A DNA stretch of 64,000 nt from Chitinophagales bacterium 33-2 (lineage in GTDB: Bacteria > Bacteroidota > Bacteroidia > Chitinophagales > Chitinophagaceae). A program made the position numbers and the translations under genes. The notes beneath the pieces are model-generated. The model saw nothing but the letters and a program-made list of their open reading frames with translations, searched no databases and was not told where the DNA came from. Each line of letters begins with the position of its first letter. Position 1 is the stretch's first letter. Below, in pieces: positions 45,846 through 54,972 of this stretch. The DNA lies in the NCBI GenBank assembly GCA_002050435.1, contig MWYV01000032.1:62001-126000 (forward strand), read 5' to 3'.

Positions 45846-46843
45846 AATACAGTATTATTTTACCTGTGCGTAACGGAGGCCACTACATAAAAAAATGTGT
45901 GGCCAGTATCCTCTCGCAAACTAGGCAGGATTATAATCTGATTGTCCTGGAAAATTGTAGTACAGACGGAACTGCAGAATGGTTAAGGAATATCAATAAT
46001 CCTAAAATTTCGGTAATTGAAGCGCCCCGGTCTTTATCAATTGAAGAGAACTGGCAAAGAATCACCGGTATTAAAAAAAATAAATTCATCACTCTCATCG
46101 GGCACGATGATCTTCTCGATCATCATTATCTCGAAGTAATGGATACGCTGATCGCACAGCATCCAACAGCTACACTCTACCAGGCACATTTCCGGTTCAT
46201 CGATAGCGAAGGAAAATTTATTCGACCGTCCAAACCAATGCAGTAAAAGGAATTCGCAGAGGCATTACTTTCATAAGTATTGCAAAATCGTTTCGACCTG
46301 TTTGGAACCGGGTTTATGTTAAGATCTGAAGATTATGACAGGGAAGGGGGCATTCCTTTTTACCCTAACCTTTTGTTTGCCGATTTTCAGCTTTGGATGG
46401 AAGTAACTAAAAAAGGGTATAAAGCAACGGCGGAAAAGGAAAGTTTTTCTTACAGGCTTCATCACAGCACTACAAAAAGTTCATCAGACCTTAAAATGCA
46501 GGAAGCATTTGGGCAATTCATTGCCTATCTGCAATCGATTCAGCAACAAAGCCCTGAAATTGATGAGGCCATAAAAAAATATTTTATTGGCTTCCTGGGA
46601 GCTTATTCAAAAGGTTTGTCCCACAGGTTGATCCGTACTCCGGTAAAGGAAAGAAGGGGTTTAACAGTGGATAAATTCCTTCAGCAATCAAGATCCTATG
46701 CAGATCAGCTCGTGCCAGAAAACAACTATGATCCTTACGCGATAAAATCGGTAAAGCTTGCCGCACTCATTGACCGCAATCTTTTGCTCAACCGACTGTA
46801 CCAGCTATTCAGGAAAATTTATAAAAGACCCTTTTTAAAATAA
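45842..46843 (+). pseudogene. Family 2 glycosyltransferase B, copy 2, two in-frame stops
   Basis: The frame is that of 43060-44031 and keeps the original C-terminus (YQLFRKIYKRPFLK), for 333 codons. It is broken by TAA at 46244-46246 and TAA at 46274-46276. Both come from a cluster of eight substitutions between 46225 and 46275 relative to copy 1 (CGT-CGA, TGC-TCC, GAA-TAA, TCC-TTC, GTG-GAG, GCG-GCA, TTT-TTA, TCA-TAA), most towards A or T. The first 134 codons would still give the GT-A core without the acceptor half. A consensus error in the assembly is a real alternative. Confidence 0.85.
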
Positions 46844-46846
46844 GCT

Positions 46847-47851
46847 ATGGGTCTTTCTATTATTATAGTGAATTATCGATCCGGCAGCCTGGTAATTGAT
46901 TGCATTCGCTCCCTGCAAAGATTCAATGAAATTTTGCCATACGAAATTATTGTAGTTGACAATTCTTCATGTGATGGAAGCGATGAAATGATCCTTTCTG
47001 TCTTTCCTGTGATCCGATTCATTCAAATGGGATACAATGCTGGATTTGCTAGAGCAAACAATGCAGGCATTCGTGCCGCAAAGGGTGAAGTATTTTTATT
47101 GCTTAACCCGGACACCATTTCAGTTGATGACAGTATTCAAAGATGTTATCAGCAGCTTATGAATTCAGATCATATTGCAGCAGGTGTTCAATTACTTGAC
47201 CAGGAACTAAAACCGCAGATCTCAGGAAATTATTTTGTAAAAGGTGGATTGAACCACCTGCTTCCCATTCCTTACTGGGGTGGAATGATCAGGTGGCTGG
47301 GCTACAGGTCAAATGTAAAAATTCCAAATGTACGCGAAGCAAAACCAGTTGAGGTGGTTGACTGGATCAGCGGGGCATTCCTGATGGTAAAAAAAGTTGG
47401 GATTATGAAAGCAGGATTGATGGATGAAGATTTCTTTTTATACGCAGAAGAGGTAGAGTGGTGCCATCGCCTGGGCAATTTTGGACAGCTCTGTATTTTC
47501 GGGGATTTAAAAATTATTCATCTTGAAGGAGGCAGTATCAATAAAGACCAGCAAATTCCTGAGAAAGGTTATTATAATCTATTTGACAGAAAGGGTTTAC
47601 AACTCATGGTATCTAATCACCTCAGGGTAAGAAAACAATATTCGGTTTTTTGGTTTTTATTTCTTTTGCTGAATTATTCCTGGGGATGTGTTTTCTTTTT
47701 TATTGTATCAACTATTCACCGCTTGCTTTTACTAAAAAGTCCTTTTGATGATTGGGTGCTAGCTGGAAAGTTTGCAAAAAATGTTTTAAGGCTCTGGGCA
47801 CTTGCACCAAAGATTATTTCAGGAAGGCCGCATTTTTACAAGATGTTTTAG
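46847..47851 (+). CDS. Family 2 glycosyltransferase (rhamnosyltransferase-like)
   Basis: The 334-residue enzyme belongs to the WbbL/RfbF-type GT2 group: SIIIVNYRSGSLVIDCIRSL, IVVDNSSCDGSDEM, NAGFARANNAGIRAAKGE and LLLNPDTI (about 83-90), then the DWISGAFLMVKK and DEDFFLYAEEVEWCHRL motif (about 200-216) with its catalytic acid. A hydrophobic segment (about 265-290) may anchor it. This group typically transfers deoxysugars such as rhamnose, so it could use the CDP-branched sugar made here. It ends 32 bp from the convergent gene. Confidence 0.88.
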   Translation: MGLSIIIVNYRSGSLVIDCIRSLQRFNEILPYEIIVVDNSSCDGSDEMILSVFPVIRFIQMGYNAGFARANNAGIRAAKGEVFLLLNPDTISVDDSIQRCYQQLMNSDHIAAGVQLLDQELKPQISGNYFVKGGLNHLLPIPYWGGMIRWLGYRSNVKIPNVREAKPVEVVDWISGAFLMVKKVGIMKAGLMDEDFFLYAEEVEWCHRLGNFGQLCIFGDLKIIHLEGGSINKDQQIPEKGYYNLFDRKGLQLMVSNHLRVRKQYSVFWFLFLLLNYSWGCVFFFIVSTIHRLLLLKSPFDDWVLAGKFAKNVLRLWALAPKIISGRPHFYKMF

Positions 47852-47882
47852 CAAACGATGGTCAAAGGTTTTTTCATCTATC

Positions 47883-48809
47883 TTACTCAAACTCCTCCAG
47901 TAATCCCCTCAACGCATCCACCCTGAATTGGATCACAGGCCATGATTTTTCAGGCTGGCCTTTCATTGCATAGAATATTCCCAGCACAATAGATCCTGCA
48001 AACTTGTACAGGTATTCCACAATCTTTTTAATGTAGGCCCACTTGCTGATAGATTTTGTGCGCACCCGCTCCCCACGTCCAATGCCTGAAGCCACCCTGT
48101 ACATATATTCCGGGTTCAGCTTTTTTACTTCAACCACATGTTGTACGATGATGCCGGGATCATAATAAATTTTCTTTCCCAGGGACTGCAATCTTAAGAA
48201 AAAATCCTTTCCTTCTCCACCTATTCTCAGTGTGCCTTTAACGCCCGGCAGGTCCGTATTGAAACCATTGATTCGATCAAAATCTTCTTTCCGAACGATC
48301 ATGTTGGACTCCAGCGGGTATTTGCCCGGTGCGAAAACTGTTGTGAAATTGCTGTAATGAAAATGACCTACAAGCGAAGAAACAAAATGCGACATCCATT
48401 TAGGTTCTCCAGGAATATAAAGTGGAATAATCCTGCCTCCCAGTCCGCCGGCATCCGGATGTTTTTCAAAAAAATGAAGGATCCTCTGGATGTAGGATTT
48501 TTCCGCAATCGCATCATCATCCATAAAACATAACAGTGACGACCTGGCAAAAGCTGCACCCGTATTGCGCGCAAAAGAAGCGCCCTGCCGGCTTTCGGTC
48601 AGGTAGGTCAGATGAAATCCGGGGTGTGCTAATATGTAGGCCTGTACCAGGTCTCCGGTGTTGTCAATGCTGTTGTTATCAACTACAATCACTTCAAAAG
48701 CATGGTGTGAAACTTCCTGTTTGTAAAGGCTTTCAATTGCATTGATAATATAATCCGCACGGTTGTAGGAGCAAATAATCACTGATATTTGCGGATGATT
48801 ATCGTGCAT
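47883..48809 (-). CDS. Family 2 glycosyltransferase
   Basis: The 308-residue GT2 enzyme has ISVIICSYNRADYIINAIESL, VIVVDNNSIDNTGDLV, the ARNTGAAFARSSLLCFMDDDA metal-binding segment as separate motifs (DDDA at about 95-98) and a later RIGGEGKDFFLRL acceptor-side motif. A hydrophobic stretch near the C-terminus (FAGSIVLGIFYAM) may bind the membrane. It overlaps the GT4 gene by 11 bp and is the last gene of the minus-strand arm. Confidence 0.88.
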   Translation of the reverse strand: MHDNHPQISVIICSYNRADYIINAIESLYKQEVSHHAFEVIVVDNNSIDNTGDLVQAYILAHPGFHLTYLTESRQGASFARNTGAAFARSSLLCFMDDDAIAEKSYIQRILHFFEKHPDAGGLGGRIIPLYIPGEPKWMSHFVSSLVGHFHYSNFTTVFAPGKYPLESNMIVRKEDFDRINGFNTDLPGVKGTLRIGGEGKDFFLRLQSLGKKIYYDPGIIVQHVVEVKKLNPEYMYRVASGIGRGERVRTKSISKWAYIKKIVEYLYKFAGSIVLGIFYAMKGQPEKSWPVIQFRVDALRGLLEEFE

Positions 48810-49917
48810 GTTTCCTTATAACTTGATTAATGATACCTGATGCATTTGATGCGATCTTTTCCCACGAAAAATATTCAAAAAATGCTGCCGGCGTTTGCAG
48901 ATTTTTATCAACTGCTGCCACTACCTCCCTGCAAAATGCCTCCCAGTCATGGTCTGCTGCGATCCTTAATTTATCCGCTGTAATTTCCTTTGGTATTCCC
49001 GCAGCACCCGAGCGGGTGGAAACAACCGTGCAATGATTGGCCAGTGCCTCGATCACTTTCGTTTTTACACCTGAATTATTGACCACCGTATTAATAAAAA
49101 CATCACTCGCCTGGTACATCAGGTTAATGTCTTCAATAAAATCCAGATATACAATGCCGCTGCAAGTTTTAATTTTTTGTTGAATCTGTGCATCCAGTCT
49201 TTTTCCCGTGATCACGATCTTATAATCAAGACCCGTTTTTGCAAGCAATGGATCCAAATGATCAATGATATGATCTACCGCATCCATATTCGGCGTGTAA
49301 TCCATGGTGCCGTTAAAATGAAAAATATAGCTGTTATCGATCTTATATTTTGCACTGAATTTTTCTTTGGCCTTTTCAATGATTTCCGTTTTTTCTATGC
49401 CATAGGGCGCCACAGTGCAATGATTCTCTTTTAATCTGAAATCTTTTATGGCTATGTCCCGGTCTTCATTGCTGATAAAAAAATTATGATTGGCGGCCTG
49501 GTGTATCCATCTTTCATAAGGTTTATAAAAACGCCAGCCCTTTCGGTTCATCTGCCTGAACCGGTACACTTCAAGATTGTGGGAATGTATAATGAAAGGC
49601 ACACCGGTTCTTTTTCTTAGCAGGTAGCCCAGCCAGCCGGTATAAGAATGTTCTGTAATGATGCAGTCGATCTTCTCTTCTTTGATGATCTTTTTAATTT
49701 TACCAAGTAAGCTCAGGTTCGACATCATTTTGCGGTTGGGAAGTAAAATGGTTCTTACCGGAAAATCAGATACAATGGGATCTATGTTGTCTGCCGAAGC
49801 CAGCATCAGTACATCATGATGTTGCACCAAATGTTCATAAAAAAGTACTACGTGTTTTTGTCCGCCCATGTGTGGCGGGAAGATCTTAAAGGATACTAAA
49901 GCCAGTATCCTGGCCAT
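48799..49917 (-). CDS. Family 4 glycosyltransferase
   Basis: The 372-residue GT-B fold enzyme has an N-terminal acceptor domain (FKIFPPHMGGQKHVVLFYEH at 11-30), the central IIHSHNLEVYRFRQ and a C-terminal nucleotide-sugar domain with HFNGTMDYTPNMDAV and the SGVKTKVIEALANHCTVVST region containing the usual E-x7-E-like acids. It probably extends a lipid-linked glycan in the cytoplasm. The start overlaps the stop of the YfhO-like gene by one base. Confidence 0.87.
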   Translation of the reverse strand: MARILALVSFKIFPPHMGGQKHVVLFYEHLVQHHDVLMLASADNIDPIVSDFPVRTILLPNRKMMSNLSLLGKIKKIIKEEKIDCIITEHSYTGWLGYLLRKRTGVPFIIHSHNLEVYRFRQMNRKGWRFYKPYERWIHQAANHNFFISNEDRDIAIKDFRLKENHCTVAPYGIEKTEIIEKAKEKFSAKYKIDNSYIFHFNGTMDYTPNMDAVDHIIDHLDPLLAKTGLDYKIVITGKRLDAQIQQKIKTCSGIVYLDFIEDINLMYQASDVFINTVVNNSGVKTKVIEALANHCTVVSTRSGAAGIPKEITADKLRIAADHDWEAFCREVVAAVDKNLQTPAAFFEYFSWEKIASNASGIINQVIRKHAR

Positions 49918-52409
49918 TAATGTTTGTTGATGTTTTTACTTAGGCGCTTTCTTCTCCGGTACTCCATAAACGCTGCGGCAAATAAGGCAATGAAGATCAG
50001 CAGTCCTGCAATAAAAGCAACGATTTCACCCGTATAAAAAGATGCAGGTTTAAATTCAAACCGGATCTCATGCTGACCTGCAGGAATGACCAATCCTCTT
50101 AAAACATAATTGGTGCGGATGATCTGCGCTTCTTTTCCATCAACATAAGCAGTCCATCCGTTTGGATAATATACCTCACTGAATACACCAAAGCTGTTGG
50201 TGGTTGCGTTGGAGCGGTAAACAGCAACATCATTATCATTGAACAGCAACTGTATGGTTGAACCGGGAGGAGCTGGCTGCACATTTTGCACCTGGTTTTG
50301 TACTTCGGCGAAAACTAGGGCCGTATCGCGCGGATTGAAATTACCAAGTGCATCCATAACTGCTTTTGCACCATTTTCATAACGGATACCCTGCACAAAC
50401 CAGGCAGCTCCCAGGTTTTCAGGATTGGAGATCAGTTGTTCTTTTCCCTGCTGGTCGGCCTGGATCACGTATTTCGTATTCAGCATATTCACTACAGGTA
50501 GTGATTGCGGAAATTTAGATAGCTGGTGTTCTATCAGATCCTGGTAGATGCTGAGTTTTGCAGGATGATAACCGCCAATCGAATTATGATAATTTGCTGT
50601 CATGGCACCGTAGGTTAACGTGCCAAGGCCCTGCCGGAGATCAAACACGCGGTAGTAACTTGTGTCCTGCATGATCTGCCTGTCTGTAGCAGAGGCCACA
50701 AAATTATTTTCATACTCCATTTCATCCTGGTAATTTTCCGAATTCAGGTATTTTGAATTGACTGCCATAACATCAATAAAGGCAAGTACACCGATCACAC
50801 CCAGCACAATGGAGGATTGTATTTTCTTTCTGATACTTAACCAGATCATCAACGCAGCAGCCGCCATAAAAAACAGGGAGCGCATCAAACTGCTTATGAA
50901 GATCGACTTCCTGTCTTCTTTTAAACCATTTACAAAATTCCTGATATATCCTTTTACCTGTTCCGGTGATTCATTTACCTGGTTCAACAACTGCCGGTCG
51001 TATTCACTAGTAAAATCAACGCTCATGTAGATCAGCAGGATGATCGCAATCATAGCGCCTGTTAGTATCAATCCTTTTTTATAGCGTTCCCATAACTCGG
51101 TTTTATTTTCATAATTCACCACTTGCTTAAGGGTCAGTACCGCCATCATACACAATAAAAATGTGGGGATCACGATGATCATGCTGGGCGCCCTGAATTT
51201 GTTATACATTGGGAGGTGGTTCAGCAGGAAAGTGTTGAAACCAAGAAAATAACTACCCCAGCTCATAATAATAGCCAGCACCATGGTTGCCAGTATCCAC
51301 CATTTATGTTTATTATTCAATAAAAAGAAACCGATCAGCGCCAGGAAACAGATGATCGCGCCAACGTAGGGAGGTCCGGAAGTGGTTGGATTGATTCCGC
51401 CCCAGTAAGCAAGCCTTGCACCTGCAATTTGGTTGGAGATCTCCTGTGGCATGGATTGCAATGCCTGAAGTCCCTGTGATTCTTCCGTGAAGGATTCAAT
51501 AAGTTCACTTGCTCCACCAAACATATTGGGTACCATCATTACAAATGGTTCTGCTTTGGCCATACTGTAACTCAGCGCATAGTCATCACTCAATCCTTCC
51601 CGGGTTGAATTGGAACCTGCAGTAGCCAGTTCACTGCCACCACGGATCGACGCTTTTGCGTATTCAAAAGTGGTAAATAGGGGCACAGCATTGGTTAATA
51701 CACCTGCAATTCCAGCCACAACCACAATGCCCATTGTGGTGAGCAGGTGCCTGAAATCTTTTTGCCTGATCCAATACACCGCATAACCAATGGTCATAAA
51801 AAACGCAATGATAAACGAATAATAAGCAATTTGCGGGTGGTTCATACCTACAAGCAAAGCAGTGAACAAAGCAGTAAGTGCGCCTCCAACCCAGTATTTC
51901 CTTTCATAAAGCAGCAGCAGTGAAGCAATGAACGCAGGCATCAGTGCAATGGTTTGCATTTTTGTATCGTGGCCTGCAGCAACAATAATAGGGTTATAAG
52001 TTACATAGGCAAATGCCAGGCTGCCAATAACTCCAATCACTGAACCCGTTCTTAAAACCATGCATAAAAAATAAAAACAGATGCAGGCCAAAAAGAAAAA
52101 TGAAATGGGTTTTGGTAAACCCAAACTCAGGATGTGATAGAAAACCAGAGGAGAAACTTTTATTGAAGATTCGATTGCGATTTGGTAAGCCGGCATACCG
52201 CTGAACATGCTGTTGGTCCACAAAGGAAATTTGCCATGCTCTTCTTTGTAATCAAAAGAATTTTGCGCCATGGCCTTCCATTGGGTCACATCATGCTGTT
52301 GCAAAACTTTTCCTTCCAGTACAGGCTTACAATAGATTACTGCAACGACCAGGAAAATAAGAAATGCGATCAGGTGGGGAAGGAGTGAATTGAACCATCC
52401 TTTCTTCAT
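49917..52409 (-). CDS. YfhO-like polytopic membrane protein
   Basis: The 830-residue protein has about 12-13 transmembrane helices across residues 10-560 and a periplasmic C-terminal domain before a last helix (about 795-815). The early loop KPVLEGKVLQQHDVTQWKAM and the late VYYPNGWTAYVDGKEAQI pattern are typical of the YfhO family (GT-C-like fold). Relatives glycosylate lipoteichoic acid or lipid-linked glycans in Firmicutes; here a role in modifying surface polysaccharide is inferred from the two glycosyltransferase genes after it. Confidence 0.85.
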   Translation of the reverse strand: MKKGWFNSLLPHLIAFLIFLVVAVIYCKPVLEGKVLQQHDVTQWKAMAQNSFDYKEEHGKFPLWTNSMFSGMPAYQIAIESSIKVSPLVFYHILSLGLPKPISFFFLACICFYFLCMVLRTGSVIGVIGSLAFAYVTYNPIIVAAGHDTKMQTIALMPAFIASLLLLYERKYWVGGALTALFTALLVGMNHPQIAYYSFIIAFFMTIGYAVYWIRQKDFRHLLTTMGIVVVAGIAGVLTNAVPLFTTFEYAKASIRGGSELATAGSNSTREGLSDDYALSYSMAKAEPFVMMVPNMFGGASELIESFTEESQGLQALQSMPQEISNQIAGARLAYWGGINPTTSGPPYVGAIICFLALIGFFLLNNKHKWWILATMVLAIIMSWGSYFLGFNTFLLNHLPMYNKFRAPSMIIVIPTFLLCMMAVLTLKQVVNYENKTELWERYKKGLILTGAMIAIILLIYMSVDFTSEYDRQLLNQVNESPEQVKGYIRNFVNGLKEDRKSIFISSLMRSLFFMAAAALMIWLSIRKKIQSSIVLGVIGVLAFIDVMAVNSKYLNSENYQDEMEYENNFVASATDRQIMQDTSYYRVFDLRQGLGTLTYGAMTANYHNSIGGYHPAKLSIYQDLIEHQLSKFPQSLPVVNMLNTKYVIQADQQGKEQLISNPENLGAAWFVQGIRYENGAKAVMDALGNFNPRDTALVFAEVQNQVQNVQPAPPGSTIQLLFNDNDVAVYRSNATTNSFGVFSEVYYPNGWTAYVDGKEAQIIRTNYVLRGLVIPAGQHEIRFEFKPASFYTGEIVAFIAGLLIFIALFAAAFMEYRRRKRLSKNINKH

Positions 52410-52463
52410 ATACCGGTATTTAGAATGCCGACAAAATAATGCTATTTTAGAGTAAAAACTTTC

Positions 52464-52769
52464 ATGCGTTGGCTTTTATTTTTATCGAGGGTGGCTTTTA
52501 TATGCAATGTCTTTTTTCTTATTGCTGTTTCCATCCAATTTTCAAACTGGCTTCAAAATGGTGATATAGCGGCCACCATTGCTATTATAGGCTATTTCCT
52601 GGTGATCCTGATTAACCCGCTTGTGAACCTTTGTTATCTTGTTTTGTTCCTGCTCCGGAAGCAATTACAGTTTATTGTACCAGCCTGGCTCATAACCGCC
52701 AATCTCCTTTTTCTTGTCATGCAAATATTTTACATACTGTACTTAAATGATACAAAGCATTATTCATAA
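52464..52769 (+). CDS. Small three-TM membrane protein
   Basis: A 101-residue protein with three hydrophobic helices (about 5-27, 36-63, 70-94) and few charges. It starts with ATG 52464, and its 3' end overlaps the start of the queuosine-precursor transporter gene by 23 bp, so they are likely translated together. Family not recognised. The overlap and codon use make it a probable real gene. Confidence 0.6.
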   Translation: MRWLLFLSRVAFICNVFFLIAVSIQFSNWLQNGDIAATIAIIGYFLVILINPLVNLCYLVLFLLRKQLQFIVPAWLITANLLFLVMQIFYILYLNDTKHYS

Positions 52770-53568
52770 TAAAGCCACAAGGCTATTTCTTATCCTGGGT
52801 GGATTTTTTATTGCCAACGCACTCATCGCAGAATTTATCGGCGTAAAGATCTTTTCTCTGGAAGATTCCCTTGGTTTTCCAAGAGCTGACCTTCCCATTT
52901 TCGGTGGCAGCTTCAGTTTTCACCTCACCGCCGGCGTATTGCTTTGGCCCGTGGTCTTTGTAATGACAGACATTATTAATGAATATTTTGGTCCGAAAGG
53001 CGTCAGGTTTTTATCTTTTCTCGCTGTTGGACTGATCAGTTATGCTTTTGGTGTGGTATACCTGTCTATGAATCTTTCACCCTCAGAATATTTCAGGCTG
53101 GGTGAAGATGTGCCGGATGCCAATGCGGCTTACCGGGGCGTATTTGGCCAGGGACTTTGGATCATTATTGGTTCACTGGTGGCATTTCTTGTTGGACAGG
53201 TGCTGGACGTTCTGGTATTTCACCGCATTAAAAAGATCACAGGTGAAAACAAGATCTGGCTCAGGGCTACAGGATCAACACTTGTTTCGCAGTTGGTGGA
53301 CAGCTTTGTGGTTTTGTTCATCGCATTTTATTTTGGACCCATGATAGAAGGAGATGCCGCAAAGCAATGGACTGCAGGACAGGTGGTAGTAACGGGTTCA
53401 GGAAATTACATCTACAAATTTATCGTGGCGGTGATGCTTACACCGCTGATTTACCTGGCGCACAACTGGATCGACAAATACCTTGGAAAAGATAAAGCTG
53501 CTGAAATGAAAAAACAGGCAATGGGTAGTCAGGCAGATCCCCAGGTAAATCTTCCTTCTGCAGGATGA
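52747..53568 (+). CDS. Queuosine precursor transporter (YhhQ family)
   Basis: The 273-residue inner-membrane protein has six to seven helices. Family patterns include FFIANALIAEFIGVKIF, WPVVFVMTDIINEYFGPKGVRF (about 73-94), a central RATGSTLVSQLVDSFVVLFIAF and the C-terminal FIVAVMLTPLIYLAH. Members bring preQ0/preQ1 into the cell for queuosine synthesis. The tail after helix six is charged. It overlaps the Nudix gene end by 40 bp tail to tail. Confidence 0.88.
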   Translation: MIQSIIHNKATRLFLILGGFFIANALIAEFIGVKIFSLEDSLGFPRADLPIFGGSFSFHLTAGVLLWPVVFVMTDIINEYFGPKGVRFLSFLAVGLISYAFGVVYLSMNLSPSEYFRLGEDVPDANAAYRGVFGQGLWIIIGSLVAFLVGQVLDVLVFHRIKKITGENKIWLRATGSTLVSQLVDSFVVLFIAFYFGPMIEGDAAKQWTAGQVVVTGSGNYIYKFIVAVMLTPLIYLAHNWIDKYLGKDKAAEMKKQAMGSQADPQVNLPSAG

Positions 53569-54029
53569 TAATTTTCTTTGATGATCTTTACTACACGTTT
53601 ATCAATGGGAAGTGTAACTGATTCCTCCGTTAATTCATCAAAAGGAATGAAACGAAAACTTTCTGTTTCGCCCATTTCTTCCTGAATTTTTATCTGGCTG
53701 GCATCAAATTCAAATGGACTTGCATTTAGCCGCACCTTAATCGGATCCAGAGCTGTAACCAGGTAATAAATGGAGATGATCTGGTGATCCGGATGAAAGG
53801 CCGATTGCTGAAAATAATCTGTTGTGTAAATGTGTGCGCCCACTGAAACACGCAAATCCATTTCTTCCATGAATTCACGTTCAAGACAATCTCTTGTTCC
53901 CTCACCATATTCCAATCCTCCTCCGGGAAATTTTGTAAAAGGTTTTCCTTTGATCAGTTCATCGCTCACCAGTACTTCCTGCTGTTCATTGATCAGCACT
54001 CCATACACACGCACATTAAAACGAAACAT
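53529..54029 (-). CDS. Nudix hydrolase
   Basis: A 166-residue Nudix fold with the box GGLEYGEGTRDCLEREFMEEMDL at 37-59 as pattern G-x5-E-x7-R-E-F-x-E-E. The Gly normally found near the end of the box is Asp here, while all metal-binding acids are kept. It hydrolyses a nucleoside diphosphate linked to another group; the substrate is unknown. Last gene of the phosphorylase-dapF-corA series, starting inside the corA stop (ATGA overlap). Confidence 0.85.
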   Translation of the reverse strand: MFRFNVRVYGVLINEQQEVLVSDELIKGKPFTKFPGGGLEYGEGTRDCLEREFMEEMDLRVSVGAHIYTTDYFQQSAFHPDHQIISIYYLVTALDPIKVRLNASPFEFDASQIKIQEEMGETESFRFIPFDELTEESVTLPIDKRVVKIIKENYHPAEGRFTWGSA

Positions 54030-54970
54030 CAGCGGAATAATTTTTTACGCAGGAAAACCCAACCTACAAGGAGTGAAATGGTAAATGATAAACCAACGAT
54101 AATGTAAAATGCATAAGGCGAGGCTTCAAAACCATTGGGTACATTCATACCAAACAAACTGGCGATCAATACAGGAAAAGTAAGGACAATGGTGATCACT
54201 GCCAGTCTTCTTAAAACCTGGTTCTGGTTATTGGCAATGATGCTGGCATAGGCGTCCATGGTACTACTCAGAATATTGGTGTAGATGTTGGCCATTTCAA
54301 GTGCCTGTGAAGTATCAACCACCAGATCTTCCAGAAATTCTTTTTCTTCTTCATTAAGGAGCAAGAAATTGGTTCTTACCAGCTTCATAAATAAAAGTTC
54401 ATTGGATCGAAGCGCAGTCACAAAATAGAGCAGACTTTTCTGTATTCTTAAAAGCTGTAATAATTGTTCATTTTTATTGGAATCATAAAGGCGCTGTTCA
54501 AAAAGATTTCTTTTCTGATTGATGACTTTCAGTTGTTCCATAAAATCCTGCACGATCTTTTCGAAGATCTTCAGCACCATCATATTTCTTTTGTCGGGAT
54601 GGCGGTTTTGAAAAGTATTCAGGAATTTTTTGATGGCAGGATTTTCAAAAGAATTTACGGTTACGATCTGGTTATGGGTTAGTATAATGCAAATCGGAAT
54701 TGTAATAAAATAGGCATCACTTTCGTTAAATGAATTGTTTTGCGTTGGTGTTTTCAGTACGATCAGTCTTACATTGTCTTCTTCCTCAAACCTGCTGCGT
54801 TCATCAATGTCAAGGGAATCCGTAAGGAAGTCAAGTGGTATGTCCAGCTTTTCTGAAAGGAAATGAAATTCTTCCTGTTTCAGTGGTGGTGATATATTGA
54901 TCCATGAACCAATTTCAGGTTCATTAGTTTCTATGGTTTTCTGATTTTTATTGATGAAATATTTTACCAC
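54029..54970 (-). CDS. corA: CorA-type magnesium/cobalt transporter
   Basis: The 313-residue protein has a long cytoplasmic part (1-250) with the helical stalk and two C-terminal helices. The GMN signature, GMNVPNG at 274-280, ends the first helix, and the basic C-terminal end RKKLFR is usual. Pentamers carry Mg2+ or related ions inward. The start is GTG at 54970, 2 bp after the dapF stop, with no ATG in a suitable place. Confidence 0.92.
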   Translation of the reverse strand: MVKYFINKNQKTIETNEPEIGSWINISPPLKQEEFHFLSEKLDIPLDFLTDSLDIDERSRFEEEDNVRLIVLKTPTQNNSFNESDAYFITIPICIILTHNQIVTVNSFENPAIKKFLNTFQNRHPDKRNMMVLKIFEKIVQDFMEQLKVINQKRNLFEQRLYDSNKNEQLLQLLRIQKSLLYFVTALRSNELLFMKLVRTNFLLLNEEEKEFLEDLVVDTSQALEMANIYTNILSSTMDAYASIIANNQNQVLRRLAVITIVLTFPVLIASLFGMNVPNGFEASPYAFYIIVGLSFTISLLVGWVFLRKKLFR

Positions 54971-54972
54971 AA

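Larger units (their letters stand above)
44019..46800 (+). repeat. 2,782-bp tandem duplication, unit 2
   Basis: Near-perfect copy of 41237-44018. Outside one short cluster I found two substitutions (41873 T to 44655 G; 41991 G to 44773 A). Eight further substitutions sit within 46225-46275. The far border ACCAG at 46800-46804 continues into unique sequence (CTATTC), the original end of glycosyltransferase B. Confidence 0.97.

Noticed and set aside
41237-46804. Transposon-borne duplication
   Set aside because: No transposase, terminal inverted repeats or target-site duplication; only 5-bp microhomology at the borders.
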